Assembly (NCBI GenBank): GCA_031769625.1
Contig: JAUIMM010000719.1
Coordinates: forward strand, 3,260,888 to 3,324,887
Source: Taudactylus pleione
Lineage: Eukaryota; Chordata; Amphibia; Anura; Myobatrachidae
Length of the DNA: 64,000 nt
Direction of reading: 5' to 3'
The notes below the pieces were generated by a model that did no database searches, had not been told where the DNA came from, and saw only the letters and a program-made list of their open reading frames with translations. The translations under genes were made by a program, and so were the position numbers. Positions 46,522 through 60,766 of this stretch are shown piece after piece (position 1 is the stretch's first letter; each line of letters begins with the position of its first letter).

Positions 46522-47155
46522 GGCAGGTATATTTAAATTCACATATTATATATTTTAAACCTAATTTATTATAAGAAGGCTCCATATTTAATATTCTCAT
46601 TCATTCCTATAGGTATCAAAGTCCCCAAGTAAAATTTCCAATTACTCTCTCTCTGTAAAGCTTAGAGATCAGATCACCTCCTCTGAGGCCACATGGTTAC
46701 CTTTTCTAAGCCAAAAGCTTTCAAGGTCTCATATTTAGCATTATGTACATGAAACAAATCTCGTGCTACTGATATTATCTGTTTGAAATTTCGAACATCT
46801 GTATTTGCATTACGGATATTACCCACATGCTCCAAAATTTGCTTTTGAAAAGGTCTTGTGGTCATTCCCACATATCTCTTATTACAGGGACATTCAATAC
46901 AGTATATAACCGCTTTAGTGTCACAATTAATAAAATCCTTGATTTTATGTGGTAGTTTAAAAAATCTTCAATCTTTATTCTATTGGTCATATAGTGACAG
47001 GCCTTACACAAACTGCATCTGAATGATCCTTCTGCAGGAGGAGGTTATTTGCGATGTACCAGCCTATGATTAATACTCGCTAATCTTCTGAAGCTCATCT
47101 CCACTTGGTTTCCAATTAGGAGTTTGATTTCTTTATCCAACAGTAAAATATGCCA
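46522..47155 (-). pseudogene. Penelope-like element, GIY-YIG part (copy 2)
   Basis: A copy of 2600-3233 with the same stops; one A/T change near 46566. It is split from its upstream part (55179-55512) by the Ngaro element. Confidence 0.85.
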
Positions 47156-47697
47156 AAAATATTTGAATGCTTTAATAAGCTTGAGAAGATATAAGCACAC
47201 TGTTTTTTATTTGGTACAGTACTAGTTAAAGCTGTTTTTTTGTTGTTGGTTTACAAGTGGTAGAGGTCAGTTGTCAGTCATATTTTGTTAGCCTATTAGC
47301 TGCCAAGTTGAGGTGGGATTTAGCTCTGATATATTAAGGCTGGAGGAGGAGTCAAATGTCTCTTTCCAGTTTGTGATCCCAGACTGATAAGTACCAGTTT
47401 CTTCATTGCTGTTGTTTTTGATATATATCATAAAACCTTAGATTCATTGTTTATTTAGTTTCACTGCATTTCTCTCAGCTCCTTTTCTGCCTATCTATTC
47501 TTCTCACCCTCTCCCTGTCTCTCTTCACCTCAATTTCTTTCACCTCAATTGTACCCTTATGTCCTCCACCCCTTTATTAAATATGCCCCGCCCCTGCCAT
47601 AATGCTCCCCTACCCTGCCACCTTGTTAAAGCGGACAGACCTCTAGTGGTCGCCGCAGCCTCTCCTTTGGCCGAAGGAGCACGCCTGTTAGCAGCGT

Positions 47698-50296
47698 GTG
47701 CAGGCCCCCATTCCCCGCCTGCCACCATCCACTGTCACTCTGCTGGCCCCTTCTCCATACAGCCTGCAGGCTTGGTTTGCAAGGGGTGCCGTGAGTGCTT
47801 TCCCGGCCACGAGCCTTGCCTCCTCGCCTTCGGCAGCCATTTTAGGCCACGAGTCCCCCCGTATTTCACCCGGCACCATGGCTGCAGCAGCGGACAGGAG
47901 CCACACACTTACCCCGCCGGCTCCTTCGTCATCTGGCCTCCAGGCTTTGCCAGCAGGGGGTGTGCCAGGCACTCCATGCATGGTCAGACTCTTAGGTAAT
48001 AGCAGGGCTGTGCACCAGGCTTCCCCAGCCATTTGCCATGCCCCTTCTTCTCCGGTGGCCATTTTAGGCGCTGGGGAGGTTTCAACCTCCTCAGACCCCC
48101 CCTCTCTGTCCCAGGGTCAGGAGCAATGGGGTTTATTTCAGTGCATAGTAGCAGGCCTCCCCTAGGAGGCAGGAAGGCAAGCCATCAAGTGTAATGCACC
48201 AAAACACTACATTCCAATTCCCCAGGTCTTTTTTGCAGCAGGATAGAGCAACCCTTTACAGGGGCTCTTGGCCCAGGTTGATGGCACCAATATTGACCCC
48301 CCACCTGCTGCAGCTTATATGCATGCATGGCAGCAAGTATGGTATTATGGGCCTGGTCCCACCCCCAATACTGCATTTGGTTTCTCCCATTTTTCAGTCA
48401 GGGGTTGTACCAGCAGACATTCCCAAAGCCATTCATGGGAACGAGCCAGCAATTTTATGCCACATCATACGCACAGACTTCGGGGCTTTTCCAACAGAGT
48501 TCACGATTGCACCGGGCAATTTCACCCCCAGGCCCCAACAGGTTCAGTTTTTGTCTAGTCAGCAAACATGCCAACAGCCAATGTTTCTACCCCCCCTTCC
48601 ACAAGCCCTGGCCCCACCTCTGCCACCAACCCCAGTGGTGTGAACCCCTCACCCGCGAAGCCTCCATTAACTCCCCTGCCACAGAGCACCCCCCCACGCC
48701 TGTCACTATATGTGCACCTCTTCAGCTCCTGTCGCTAATGAACTTTTCTCAAGCCAACTTATTTCCTTAGCTCAGCCATTGGTGTCTGCATCGACTTCAA
48801 GGGATATCGTAGCAGATGATCGCTTGTCATTGTGTCAAAACATGGTGGGTGCACCGCACAACAAGGGACATGCCTCCACATCCAGGGATGCTCTCATGAT
48901 CCCATCGGCATCTGGATCAGGTGAGATGAGTAGTGAAGTTCCTTCCATTTCTCAGTTATCACATTCTGACGACTCTTCAGACTCCTCTAGTGCAGGGGAG
49001 AGGCTACGCAAGCTCATGAAATATTTTGTGCAGCAGTTGAAGGGTAAGGGCAAAAGTACTAAAAGAGCAGGTAGTGTAGCGGCCAGCTCGGTTCTGGATG
49101 CTTCTGAGGATGCGGTGCATTGCTCCAACACAGCAATATTGAGTGGTGTCAGGTCCAAGATCATGGAGCGGATATGAAGAGGTTGTTATGTCAACATGTT
49201 CGCTATCATACATGATGCTAAGAAAGCATTGGACACAGTGAAGAAAGGGGGAGTGGCAGCATAGGTGGCCAGGAGGAGCTATGAAAATTGGCTTACTGGT
49301 ATGTATGTGTTTGCTGCCTGTTACATTGAGACACGCTCAGCTGAATGCATGACTGTGCTGAAATACTTACATCTAGTGCAGGGCATGCAGGTGTCGGCTA
49401 GGCACAATGGCCCTCATTCAGAGGTGGTCGCAAGAAGCGACCGCTCGCTCTGATTTAGTTGGACCGCTTACCTTTTCAAGTGCGGCCTCCTGGTCACTTG
49501 CTAAGCTGTGGGTTACCACCCACAACTTTAGCAACCAACCAGATTGATGGTCGTGATGGCCAAGACCATCACTACCTTTGGGGATTGTGACGAGACCCTA
49601 AGGTTGGGTCTCAGCAGACGCAAGCCCTAGGGAGCTTCCTGCTCTGATCGAGCAGGAAGGTCCCCACTGACATCACTGCTGATGTCAGTGCGGTCACCCA
49701 GAAAACAGCAAGTGTTCTGTCAGGAACGCCTCCATTTGTGTAGCCACCCCCCGCCCCACCTACAAAACGGGGCAAGCTGTCGATCACCATAAATAGCCAC
49801 CCCTTTTGTATTGAGCTCCGGAGCAAGAGAAGTTCTCTCTCGCTCCGGGGTTTATGCACACACAGTGCGGCAGCTACGCGTGTGCAGGGCCTTAACATCA
49901 ACCCAGTTGCGAGTGCTCAGCGCTTGCAACTCGGTCTGAATGAGACCCAATGTGTGGAGGCAGTATGATGAGCTTTTTAGGAAAAAGCAGGATGGCCAGA
50001 AAATTTTTAGTTTTGGTTTTAAAGATATAGAGGTGTGGCTGGAAGTTACGCAGCAGGCCCGAGCAGTTGTTGAGCCTACTGTTGAACGTAAACACCCCTT
50101 TCTGGCCTGCCCAGGTTTTAACACTGGAGGGAAGGGGAAGTGTTGTGCATTTAATAATGCTCAGTGTTGCAGAGGGGCTAGTTGCCGCTACCAGCACGTA
50201 TGCACGCTTTGTGCGGGAAGTCACCCAGCAAAGGACTGCAGTCGTCCCAGAAGTTTAGCAGCAGGAAAAGGTGATCAGCATGCAGGCACAAAGTAA
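47698..50296 (+). pseudogene. Ngaro gag-like region (copy 2)
   Basis: The same layout as copy 1, with the MITE at 49409-49948. A T-to-A change at 49151 alters one codon (Trp to Arg) and a C-to-T change at 50254 changes Ser to Leu. The same stops are kept. Confidence 0.7.
49409..49948. mobile_element. Harbinger-like MITE in gag (copy 2)
   Basis: A copy of 5487-6026 with the same AAT duplication on each side. Confidence 0.8.
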
Positions 50297-50297
50297 A

Positions 50298-52252
50298 GTG
50301 GTGTCACCAATTAAGGTGGAGGTTTTAGAGCATTGGTTGAGGTGGTATCCTCTTAGGGAGGAAGCACCCTTCCTATTACAGGGCTTTAAAGAAGGATTTA
50401 GGTTGCCATTGGTTCATTCGGGTCCAGTTGCATAAAAGAAATTTGAAGACAGCTAGGGATTTCCCAGGAGTTGTGTAAGAAAAAATAGAGGTAGAGCTGA
50501 GTTTAGGGTGCATGTGTGGCCCTTTTACCTTCCCACCAGTGGAGAATCTTTGCATTTCCCCGCTCGGTGTGGTACCAAAGAAGGAACAAGGAAAGTTCAG
50601 GTTAATTCAACACCTATCTTACCTGGAAGGAGGGTCAGTAAATGATGCGTTTTTAGTGTCACATACCAGTCATTTGAGGATGCACTTGGTATCGTGTGGG
50701 ATTTTGGTAAGGGGGCTCTGTTGGCAAAGATTGACATGGAATCAGCTTTCAGGTTGCTCCCTTTACATACTGAGTCATTCAGGTTCATGGGTTTTCGAGC
50801 AGGCAGTCCATTTTATGTGGATAAGTGCCTACCTATGTGTAGTTCTATTTCTTGTTCCTTTTTTGAGTGTTTTAGCTCTTTTTACAGTGCTGTCTTCAAG
50901 CAGGTACCGGCCAGTCAGGCGTCGCTCATTACCTCGACGATTTCATTTTGTTATGGCTGGCCACGAGCACAGTATCTAACAAGCTGCTTTTTTTGGTTCA
51001 GGCGTTTTTTGGTTCATTGGGGGTTCCCATTGCGCACATTGTTATTGAAATTGACACTGATTTGGGTTTGTGTAGGCTCCCCTATGAAAAAGTGCTGAAG
51101 ATTAGTGAGTTGTAATTGGAATTTGTGTCAGTTAAGAAGATATCCTTGAAGACGCTGCAGTCACTGCTAGGTATGCTCAATTTTGCTTGTCGCATCATCA
51201 CCATGGGTAAGGCTTTTTGTCGCGGGCTGGTGCAAGCCCCCACAGGCGTCAAGAAAGCTCACTTTATGATTTGCCTTTCGGCGGACATGAAGGAGGATTT
51301 TAAGGTCTGGTTAAGATTCCTACAGAAATTTAATGGAGTTCACATTTGGCTAGCTTCATCTGTGAGTAATCGCAAACTTCAGTTGTTCACAGATGCTTCA
51401 GAGGCTTTGAGGTTTGGAGCATTTTTTGATGGCAAATGGTGTGCAGAGGCTTGGCCCGATTCATGGCACTTAGAGGTTTGACATGTAATTTACTCCTGTT
51501 GGAACTATTTCCAATTGTTGTAGCAGTTGAACTCTGGGCGTCAAGTTTCAGCAATAGGAAAATTGTATTTTGGTGCGACAACTTGGGGGTGGTTCAGGCT
51601 ATTAACAATCAGAGGTCGGTCTGCCCCCAAGTGTTGAGGCTTCTTAGGCATTTAGTTTACATCTGCCTGCTAAGGAATATTGGACCTCATTCAGAGGCAG
51701 TCGTTAGATGCAAGTGGTCACTCTGAATGAGGGAGGCCATTTGCATCTTGTAGTGCTGCCTCTTGGTTGATCCATAAGCTGTGGGTTACCACCTACAGCT
51801 CTAGCGACTGACCAGGTTGATGGTCACGATGGTCAAGACCATCGCAACCAATGGGGATGCAACGAGACCCTAAGGTTGGGTCTAGGCATTCACAATGGGG
51901 AGCTTCCTGATCGAGCAGGTGTGTGGCCACCCACAAAATGGTAGGCCTTCCTTAAGGAACGCCTCCATTTTGGAAACCACCCCCCAGCCCGCCTACAAAA
52001 CAGGGTGAGCTGTTGATCAACATCGACAGCCGCCCCTTTTGTAGCAAGCTCTGGAGCGAGAGAGTTTCTCTCTCACTCCAGGGCTTGTGCACGCACAGTG
52101 CAGCCGCTGCGCGTGTGCAGGGCTACACATCGACCCGGTTGCAAGCACATCGGTGCTTTTATGGCCAAGTATGTACTGGGTGTGGAAAATTAGATTGCCT
52201 TGTCTCTTTTCCAGTTGGTTAAGTTAATTTCCTTGGCTCTGGCAGCAAGGAC
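50298..52252 (+). pseudogene. Ngaro RT / RNase H region (copy 2)
   Basis: A copy of 6376-8330: YLDD at 50930-50941, the RNase H blocks at 51380-51600, and the MITE at 51682-~52156. It has the same frameshifts as copy 1. Confidence 0.82.
51682..52156. mobile_element. Harbinger-like MITE in RNase H (copy 2)
   Basis: A copy of 7760-8234, with the right end equally worn. Confidence 0.7.
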
Positions 52253-52261
52253 TCATGGATT

Positions 52262-53172
52262 GACTTGTGCTGATTTTGCCTGGCAGATCATAAATCTGGC
52301 CTTGAGGGACTCACTATGAGAGCCCTTACTCCAAGTATGTTGAGGTCCTAAACTGCAGCTTTGAATGAATGGCAGGTTTTTCTGGCAAGATTGGAAGCGG
52401 GTGAGGAGCTGCATGCCAGTATGTCTGAGTTTGTATGGCATGGACACGAGAGCAGGCGTTCAAAGGCTTCTATGTCTTGCACGTTGGCTGGCAATTGCTA
52501 TTTCTCATGGCTGAATGGTTTGACTGATCCTACAAAGTCATTTATTATAACTAAAGCCCTTAGAGGATGGGCAAGGGTGCAGTCGACTTTAGGTGATTCA
52601 TGCAGGCCAATATATGTGGGTTTGTTAAAGGATTTAGTTCTAGCATTATCAGGCATAGCTAAGAATAATTTTGAAGCATCTCTGTTTAGCTTGTTTAGCT
52701 TGTCCTTTGCACTGGCATTTTTTGGTGCTTTATGGGTTGGGGACTAAGTAGCAGTGAGTAAATATCAGCCAACTCAGGATAGCTAATGGGTAATATTGTA
52801 GTTAAGACTAATTTAATTTTATAAAAAATTCAAAAGTCAAAAACGGATCAGATGGGGAGGGGGCGTTGGATTTCTGTCCCCTCACACCAGGAGCAAAGCA
52901 TTTGCCCAGTAACTCTAGCCAACAGGTATATTCAGCAGTGTCCAAAATGGGGGCTCAATGGCTTGTTCATGAAGGTCTTTCCCCTCCTATCTTAGTTCCA
53001 CTTTACAAGCATATTCAATAATTGCCTGATAGACTTAGAAGTGCTGACTGAAGATTACGGCACCCATTTGTTTATGATTGGGGCGGAAACTTGCGCTGCA
53101 GCATCATCTTCTTCCACAGAAGCAATTAAGCATTTGGGAAATCTTCGGCTTACAAGAGTTATTTAAGGGGGG
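52262..53172 (+). pseudogene. Ngaro tyrosine recombinase, extra stop (copy 2)
   Basis: A copy of 8340-9250. A T-to-A change at 52350 turns the Tyr codon of LRSYTAA into TAA, a stop absent from copy 1. A C at 52457 replaces T (Cys to Arg). Confidence 0.75.
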
Positions 53173-53401
53173 ATAAGTTGCAGAAGTAGTGGTGCTCCTG
53201 CGTGTTTGTTCTTTAGGAAACCCAGTGCCTTATGCTTCCCCACTAGTGGTGATTGGAGTTCTTTTCACTTTTGCCCTCAAATATAGAGGTTTTGTGTTGT
53301 TCACCTCCATCTGGGTCACCTAAACAACTCATTTCCCCCTCCCCCTGTTTTCATTCCTGGTTAAAAGTTGTTTAATATTATTATTATAACTCATTAATGC
53401 T

Positions 53402-53968
53402 ATGTTGTACGATTTTTCCACCACAGGTTTTTTGAGAAAACATTGCCGGGAGTGGATTATTGGCCATTCTTTTGTGTACTGGGCTAGCAGGCATAACTGC
53501 ACCAGCTTAGCCCCTTTTAAGGTCCGATGGATGGGGCTAAGAGGTTTTTGGTGGAGTTGCCTTTTGGACCTTCTTTGGCAGTCTGAGAGCAAATGGGGGA
53601 TCCCTGATTGTTTAGTTGTACACTTAGGTGGTAATGACCTTGGCACGTGTAAGGGAGTTAAACTAATAATTGCCATTAAGAGGAATTTGAAGTTATTAGT
53701 AGAACGGTGGCCACAGGTTAAGATTTGTTAATCCGAGGTAATTCCATGGAGGTTCTGGTGTGGTACCCAATGTGGGCCAGCCCTAGATAGGGTTAGAAGG
53801 AAGCTGAATGCTGCGGTGTCTAAGTTTGTGGTTGGATTAGCTGGGCATGTTATCAGACACCCCCATCTTCATTATGAGGAGGCATATTTATATCGGCCGG
53901 ATGGAGTGCACCTCTGCAAGGAAGGTTTAGAGTTTTTGTTATTGGATATCATGGCCTCATTGGAATAA
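53402..53968 (+). pseudogene. Ngaro SGNH-hydrolase-like domain (copy 2)
   Basis: A copy of 9480-10046 with the same single stop (53729-53731). An A-to-G change at 53920 swaps a Lys for Arg or is close to neutral. Ser, GGND and DGVH motifs are kept. Confidence 0.8.
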
Positions 53969-55178
53969 TTCAGAAGGGCTAGGTTTTTCTTTGGTGGCGT
54001 TACGTGGCAAATTGCTTGACCACGTTATTGGCGGAAAGCAGTGCTCCTCGGTGGCTCAATTTAGTGAAGCAGAACTTGGCTAGCATTCCCCCTTTGAGAG
54101 AAGCAAGTTGGTTTCTACTTTTTGGGTGAACCAGGTCTTCGCTCTAGGAAGGGACCAGCACTGTGCTAGCTAAGGGGAGGTGGTACTAACCAGGATTGCT
54201 AGCGCACGGGGTAGAAAACTCCACCCCATTTTGGTAAAGCGAATAATTAATTACGAGCTGTAGACTGAGGTAGCACTGCTTTTTCACCACCAGGACTAAT
54301 TCAATTCTAATTCATAAATAAATTGGCTGCGACCTCTTTTTCCAATTCTATACAGTTGTCTGTGTCTTATTTATTAGTTATGTTAAGCTCAAGAGTGGTG
54401 TTTAAAATAATAAAACTATGGGTGACTTAAAATATTCAAATGCTTTAATAAGCTTGAGAAGATATAAGCACACTGTTTTTTATTTGGTACAGTACTAATT
54501 AAAGCTGTTTTTTTGTTGTTGGTTTACAAGTGGTAGAAGTCAGTTGTCAGTCATATTTTGTTAGCCTATTAGCTGCCCCATTGATGTGGGGTTTAGCACT
54601 GATATATTAAGGCTGGAGGAGGAGTCAACTGCCTATTTCCAGTTTGTGATCCCCACCCACCCAGCATATTCAGAAATTGGTTTGTACCAATATTTATTCG
54701 TTCTGAGAAATTGGTTTGCACCAATACGTTTTTCTTTGGAATATATTGTATTTCTTGTTCCAATAGGTGAGGCGTAGCAGGCGGAAAGCAGTGCTCCTCG
54801 TTGGCTCAATTTAGCACAGCAAAACTTGGCTAGCATTCCCCCTATGAGAGAAGTGAGTCAGTTTTTACTTTAGGGGAGAACCAGGTCTTCAACCTAGGGA
54901 GGGACCAGCACTGTGCTATTTAAGGGCACGTGGTACTACCCAGGATTGCTAGGGCATGGGGTTGAAAACTCCACCCCATTTTGGTAAAGCAAATAAATAA
55001 AATCAAGCTGTAGACCAAGGTAGCACTGCTTTTTTGCCACCAGGACTAATTCAATTCTAATTCATAAAAAAATTGGCTGCAACCTCTTTTTCCAATTCTA
55101 TACAGTTGTCTGTGTCTTATTTATTAGTAATGTAATGCTTAAGAGTGGTGTTTAAAATAATAAAACTATGGGTGAGTT

Positions 55179-55512
55179 ATGATCTTGAATAATTCCTATT
55201 TGTTGACCTTCCCTTACAGTAGTCACCTATGAATCTTATTTTACTGTCTTCTGGATTCAGAACTTTTTTCTTGGTGTATATCAGTTTTTGTCTATATTTT
55301 TTGCTCGCTTCATGTTTTACTTGTTTAATGGCTCATCTACTGTACCCTCTGTCAGTTAATCTCTGACTCAGTGCTTCAGATTGTTTTATTACTGGAATCT
55401 GATTGGTGGAATGAATTTTAAACAGTAGCTAGAAGCCACACTCTGGGTACTCCATTTGATAAAGCATCGTGGATGTGATATGCACGTCAAACAGACCCAG
55501 TGTGACAGACAC
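55179..55512 (-). pseudogene. Penelope-like element, upstream part (copy 2)
   Basis: A copy of 11257-11590 with identical decay. Confidence 0.75.
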
Positions 55513-56110
55513 TGTTCAAGTCTACCTTTTATTAGGTGTTACATTGTTGCATATAGTAATAAAGTCCAATCCAGTATACTTAAGGATTTGTCATTTTATT
55601 AATTAATTAAATAAATAGATCTAGCCCTTTAACTGGGAGACCATGTATCCCCCAGGGTTAATGCAGCAATCAACCCCCATTGACATTGTTACAGAGTATT
55701 TATACTTTATTACAATCTTCAGGTAATACGCCCCCTGTACACCCACTGACATAATCAGATAGACAAAGCTTGTTCTTAGCCCCTCCTGTGCTCGGCAATT
55801 AAATTGAAAGTAAATTCCTTTATGAGAAGCTCATTGCTCGGGGTATCTCTATATTTGGTTCGAATGTTTCTCTCGAACAGAATTATGCATAATTGGACAA
55901 GCTCTTGTACACTTTGTCAGATAAACATTTTCCTAGGGAGTTACCCTTAAAGGCACCTCACCTAATTTCCATTTAAATGTGATTATGCACAAAGCAAAAA
56001 TGGATGTGCAAACGCCTTATTGAATTTCATGAATTGTTTCATTATAAACCATACAGCATATGTAAATATGGAATTATGTAAATATGTTTCTTGTAAATTA
56101 ATTTTCCACA
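55513..56110 (-). repeat. ERV 3' LTR (copy 2)
   Basis: Matches 11591-12188; one difference seen, at about 56005 (GCTG to GATG). Confidence 0.88.
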
Positions 56111-57899
56111 GTTCCACCCTTAGATAAGCACATTATAACAAACATGTGCTATATCTCATCTTCATCTCTTGTATGTTTGCATTTTTTTTAAAGTAGCCTT
56201 CTGAATACAGCATAGGCCCACTCTATAGAATGCAAAAAAAAAATCAGGATTAAGATTTCAAGAATAAACTTTGTCTGTAAATATTTTCTAATCCTCAAAA
56301 ATCAAAAACTAGGATCTAATCATGACCATCATAAATTACTTTAGAGTCTTTATCATAATGTATTCATAGAAATTCTTAATTTATTGTATAAGCCTCATTT
56401 ATGTAATTGATAATAATGGCTTCTTCATCTGTAATATTATTGGTCAAATAATTTCAACAGTGAATTTCAAGATTTGCATAAAAAGTTCAACAATATCCTC
56501 CAGTCTGTACAATTAAGCAATCGATAATGGGCGGTGTTGTAGTAACAGTTCATTCCGGAATATTTTTAATAAATGTCCAACATATATGAATGTCTTATCA
56601 TATAAAGTCCAGTATCATTGTCAATAAATTTGTCCAGTTCAATAATTTTATGTTGATTATCCAAATATCCCCAATTATCATACGTAAGGATGTTAGCAAA
56701 GGTTGTACCAACAAGATGTCTCACTGAAGTATCAATCAGGGAAATGTATTTTTGATCACTGGATCAATATCTCTGTAAAACATCTGGCATCCTGCAAAAG
56801 AACTTATCACAAATTATTATGAATTATAACATAAACCGGTAGTATCAGTCTGGTTAAAAAGGAAAGGTCTTCTGAATTAATTGCCAATAATTTGTAAGCT
56901 TACTTTTCACATAGGTAATAAAGATCATTTGGTTGCAAGAAAATAACATCAAACCCAAATATGGTAGTAACTAACATTCCTAACATTTCTGAACTATATG
57001 ATCTGTATCACTATTTGGAACACTCACTATTAGAACTAATCCCTAGCAGTGTATAATCAAATGCCTTATTGTAAAAATACATTGTACATAATAAGCATTT
57101 AGTCATTTTAAAATCTTCCTTACATTATTCAGTATAGCAAGGAATTTAAGGTTTGTACACAGTAAAGATTTTATTACAATATTCTGATTCAACATTTTCT
57201 ACTTATATTGGATTAGTAAACATTCCTGTAGTTATTCAAATCTGAGGTGTAGTCTGCTTCATTTCATATACTTTCTTATTAAAACAAAATGGAATGCGTT
57301 CACTTACATATAAAAATAACATAATTACTATTGGTTTTGCCAAGTTATAGTTATCAGTAACCCCTTTTCCTTTTTTTTAAATTTTAATTACACAATTCTC
57401 ACATGGTTTTATTTTAATTATCTTAGTAATTTCAGTATATTTCAACTCTACAATTTTTCTGGCACAAATTCAACAATTAGTAGCATTTAATACTTTACCC
57501 ATCAATGAATATTTTTGTAGAATTGGAAAATGTTTAGAATAATATCCATACACCATAGTATGCACCTTTCTTCTGGTTTAGTACAGTAAATGCACTTTTC
57601 AATAGATGATAAATCAGATTTCTGACACCGATCATTTAACCTGCTTAGAAAAGAGGAAGGAAATAACTTATTAGAATAACCCCATCATCCACACTACTGG
57701 ATGTGTAGTCATACCAGACCATTAACCTTCGCTCGCCCTCTGTCCAAAAAAAAATAAGTCTCAATGTTGCAATAATCACGATTGTTTCCATCAATCAGCT
57801 AAGAAAACGTAAAAGTTTTCTTTATCATCAGTCTATATCATAGTCTATTGTAAGCAATAATCTCCATCTTGATTGAAGAGTTCTCATAAATGCAACTTA

Positions 57900-58337
57900 G
57901 GGCCTGATTCAGACCAGCTCACGAAAGCAGAGCGCTTGGTCGATGTTGGGCCAGTGTCGTTGCTATGGGTCTCGCTACATAGGGGGCGTGCTGTCGATGG
58001 TGAGTGACAGCAAGCCCCTTTTGGTGGGTGTGCCGGGGGCGTGGCTGGCCAGACAGAGGTGTTCCCATGGGAACGCCTACCGTCTGGGGCCGGCCCCACT
58101 GACATCACAAGTGATGTCAGTGGGAGTGCTTTTGGCTCAGATAGAGCCAAAATCACTCCAGGGCTTGCGGCAGATGAGACCCTACCACAAGCCCGATGAT
58201 CTTTTTGGCCACACGCTATAGCTGTGGGTGGTCACCCACAGCTATGCGAGCGGTCAGGAGGCCATTCTAAAATCAGGAAGGATGGCCCTGATTCAAAGCG
58301 AGTTCTCTGTCAGAGCGTCCAGCTCTGAATTAGGGCC
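57900..58337. mobile_element. Harbinger-like MITE in ERV (copy 2)
   Basis: A copy of 13978-14415 with TTA on both sides. Three or more changes (near 58075, 58082 and 58314), two of them at CpG-like sites. Confidence 0.85.
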
Positions 58338-60766
58338 TTAGTCTTTATATCTCAGTCTTTATATCTCAGCACTTGAGTCTGAGTCTATAGTCCCCTTTAA
58401 GCTCAGATCTTTTTCTGACCTTTTTCAATGTAAGCCACAGATCCAGGTGTCCTTCTCAGCAACCTTTATAGCTGTATCTGAAGTAAGCATTACTTTGCCA
58501 TGCCAAGGACCATCCCATTGATCTGTAAGGGAACCAGAATGTAACAAACTTCTCATCATACCATCATAGTCTCTAGACTGTATTTCATCTGCTGGACCAA
58601 ATGCTGATGTTGGTTGAATATCCTGTTGAGTTTTCCCAAAAGTCTTCTTGTTGTAGCTGCTTAGACAATTGTATAAAATATTTAACAGTCAAATCATGTT
58701 ATTATTTCAAATCAGTCTTTGGTTTAGTAACACATCTTGATTACAGTCCAAAAAAAAACAATTAATTAGGAGAGAAATTGAGATAAGGCTCAGGTGTGAT
58801 TCTATTACTATGAAGCACAAAATGTAGGCCTTCAAACAATGCCAAGGCCTGTCTCTTTTGAAAGTTTAACTAGCCTTTTTTATAACACCATTGTGTTTAA
58901 CTTTAATTCTATTCCCATCATTTCACTTATTTGAAAAACTTTCCCTGTCACTTTCAATAACACTTACAGTAAGCAACCTATACCATACATACAAATTCCT
59001 CCAAAATCTTTTCTCTTAGCATTACGGCACTGTAAATTCAATAAACTCTGCAATATCTAAAAACATGATAACACTATTTTTTAAAATATCCTGAAACCTT
59101 AACAAGAACATACTTCAATCCTTCTTTTTTCTTCATTGGTAACTGAATAAAATCAATTATCAATAGTACTTTGAAAATGTTTTAGTAGGTACCATTTTCT
59201 CTACATTGTTTATCAACCAAATTACGTAAACATTCACATTTTCACTTTATCTCTGGCTCGAGCATACCAGTAAGGTTGTGCAATGCGATTCATATTGTCT
59301 GCTCTTAAATGTGCAAACCCATGAACAACCTCTATAAGGCTAGTAATAATTTTAATTCGACACAAATACCCATTATCATCTTCTCTTGTAACAATGCTCT
59401 AATTTCCAGACATTGACCTCATTGTGAGAAGTATTTTCCTGATATTGTCTTAATTGGTCAAATTGTGATATCCTTAAACAACATCAACTGAGTTTTTATA
59501 ACTGGCTCATCATATGTACTTAAAATTACCTCTCATACTACCCTGTCCATTAATATGTTACCCATGGAAATAATATCAGTTTAGTATATACCTGACAATT
59601 ACTGCAACTTATTTTTAGTAAACATATCGCTTCTTTCAGTTCTTTAACTGTTTGAACATGTAAATTGTAGTTCCCAGAAGCTATGCGGTAACCCCTATAC
59701 TTCCAATTGCTATAATCAATGCTGTACATTACAATCAGCTAACTACGTTGAATGTGGTAGTTACTGTAATGCATACCCTGTCAGCAAAAACATTATGTAT
59801 CCATCTGTAACAGTTATCATCAGTAAAGAAAACTAAGTCATGATTATCTAATGAAACTTTCCTTTACTGAAAAAAAAATGTATATTTCATTATTGCAAAC
59901 ATATTCATTGTCTTCCTTTTTCCTCACCATTAACTATTATCAACCATATCCCCCCCTTTTGAGGATAAATATGATCAATGTAGCACAATTCAAAATATGA
60001 TATCTGTAAAATTGATAGGAGCCATAAAATATCATCTCCCATCTAGAAAATCTGGCTGTAGGATCATGTTTAAGTTGAGCATTATTAAATATCTGAATAA
60101 CAGTATGTAAAACAAAGAGATGCAAATCAATTAACAATTAATGCCACCCTTTAAGGATATAAATGTCTTCAACCTGCTGGAAAACAACGTCCTGAATATT
60201 TAAATTAATTAGTATACAATTGGATTTTGTCCCATTAAACTTTTAACTTGTTTCTGCAAAAAAAACACAATAATTGTTAGTATCTCTTATTGAAGTTTAA
60301 AATAACTTTGAATATAACCACAGATCACTGTTAGATAAAGTTAGATAAGGACAGAGTCATCTGTAAGAACAAAAAAAAAATAAGATTATTCATCAAATAT
60401 TGAAAACTGTTTGTGACTTTTTTACCCGTCTTTTTAAAACACTATATAGATACAGCGTATCTATTCAAAAGTATGTCTCATAACCTTCTTTTATCAGTAC
60501 CCTGGCTGAGGTACAAAAGAAACCTATTATGCAAGAATACAGACACAGTCTCATGCCTGAGAGAGTTAAAGCATTTCATCAACTTGAAACAAAACTTTTT
60601 TTTTTCTTCTCGGTGCAGCTTTTCGATCTGGGAGGGCTATACAGAGGGAGGTATACAGAGAGAGTGATAAACTCACATTCGCTCTGACATAATGAGCATA
60701 CAGTCTCATTCCAAAAATATTGAAAGAACAAGTTAAACAGTTATCATTACAAGGCAAACTAATTAG

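Larger units (their letters stand above)
47156..55178 (+). mobile_element. Ngaro-type retrotransposon (copy 2)
   Basis: A copy of 3234-11256 with all split repeats: A1 47156-47380, B1 54030-54425, A2 54429-54653, B2 54780-55178. The spacer palindromes are at 54676-54691 and 54710-54725. Copy-specific changes include 49151, 50254, 52350, 52457 and 53920. Confidence 0.88.
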
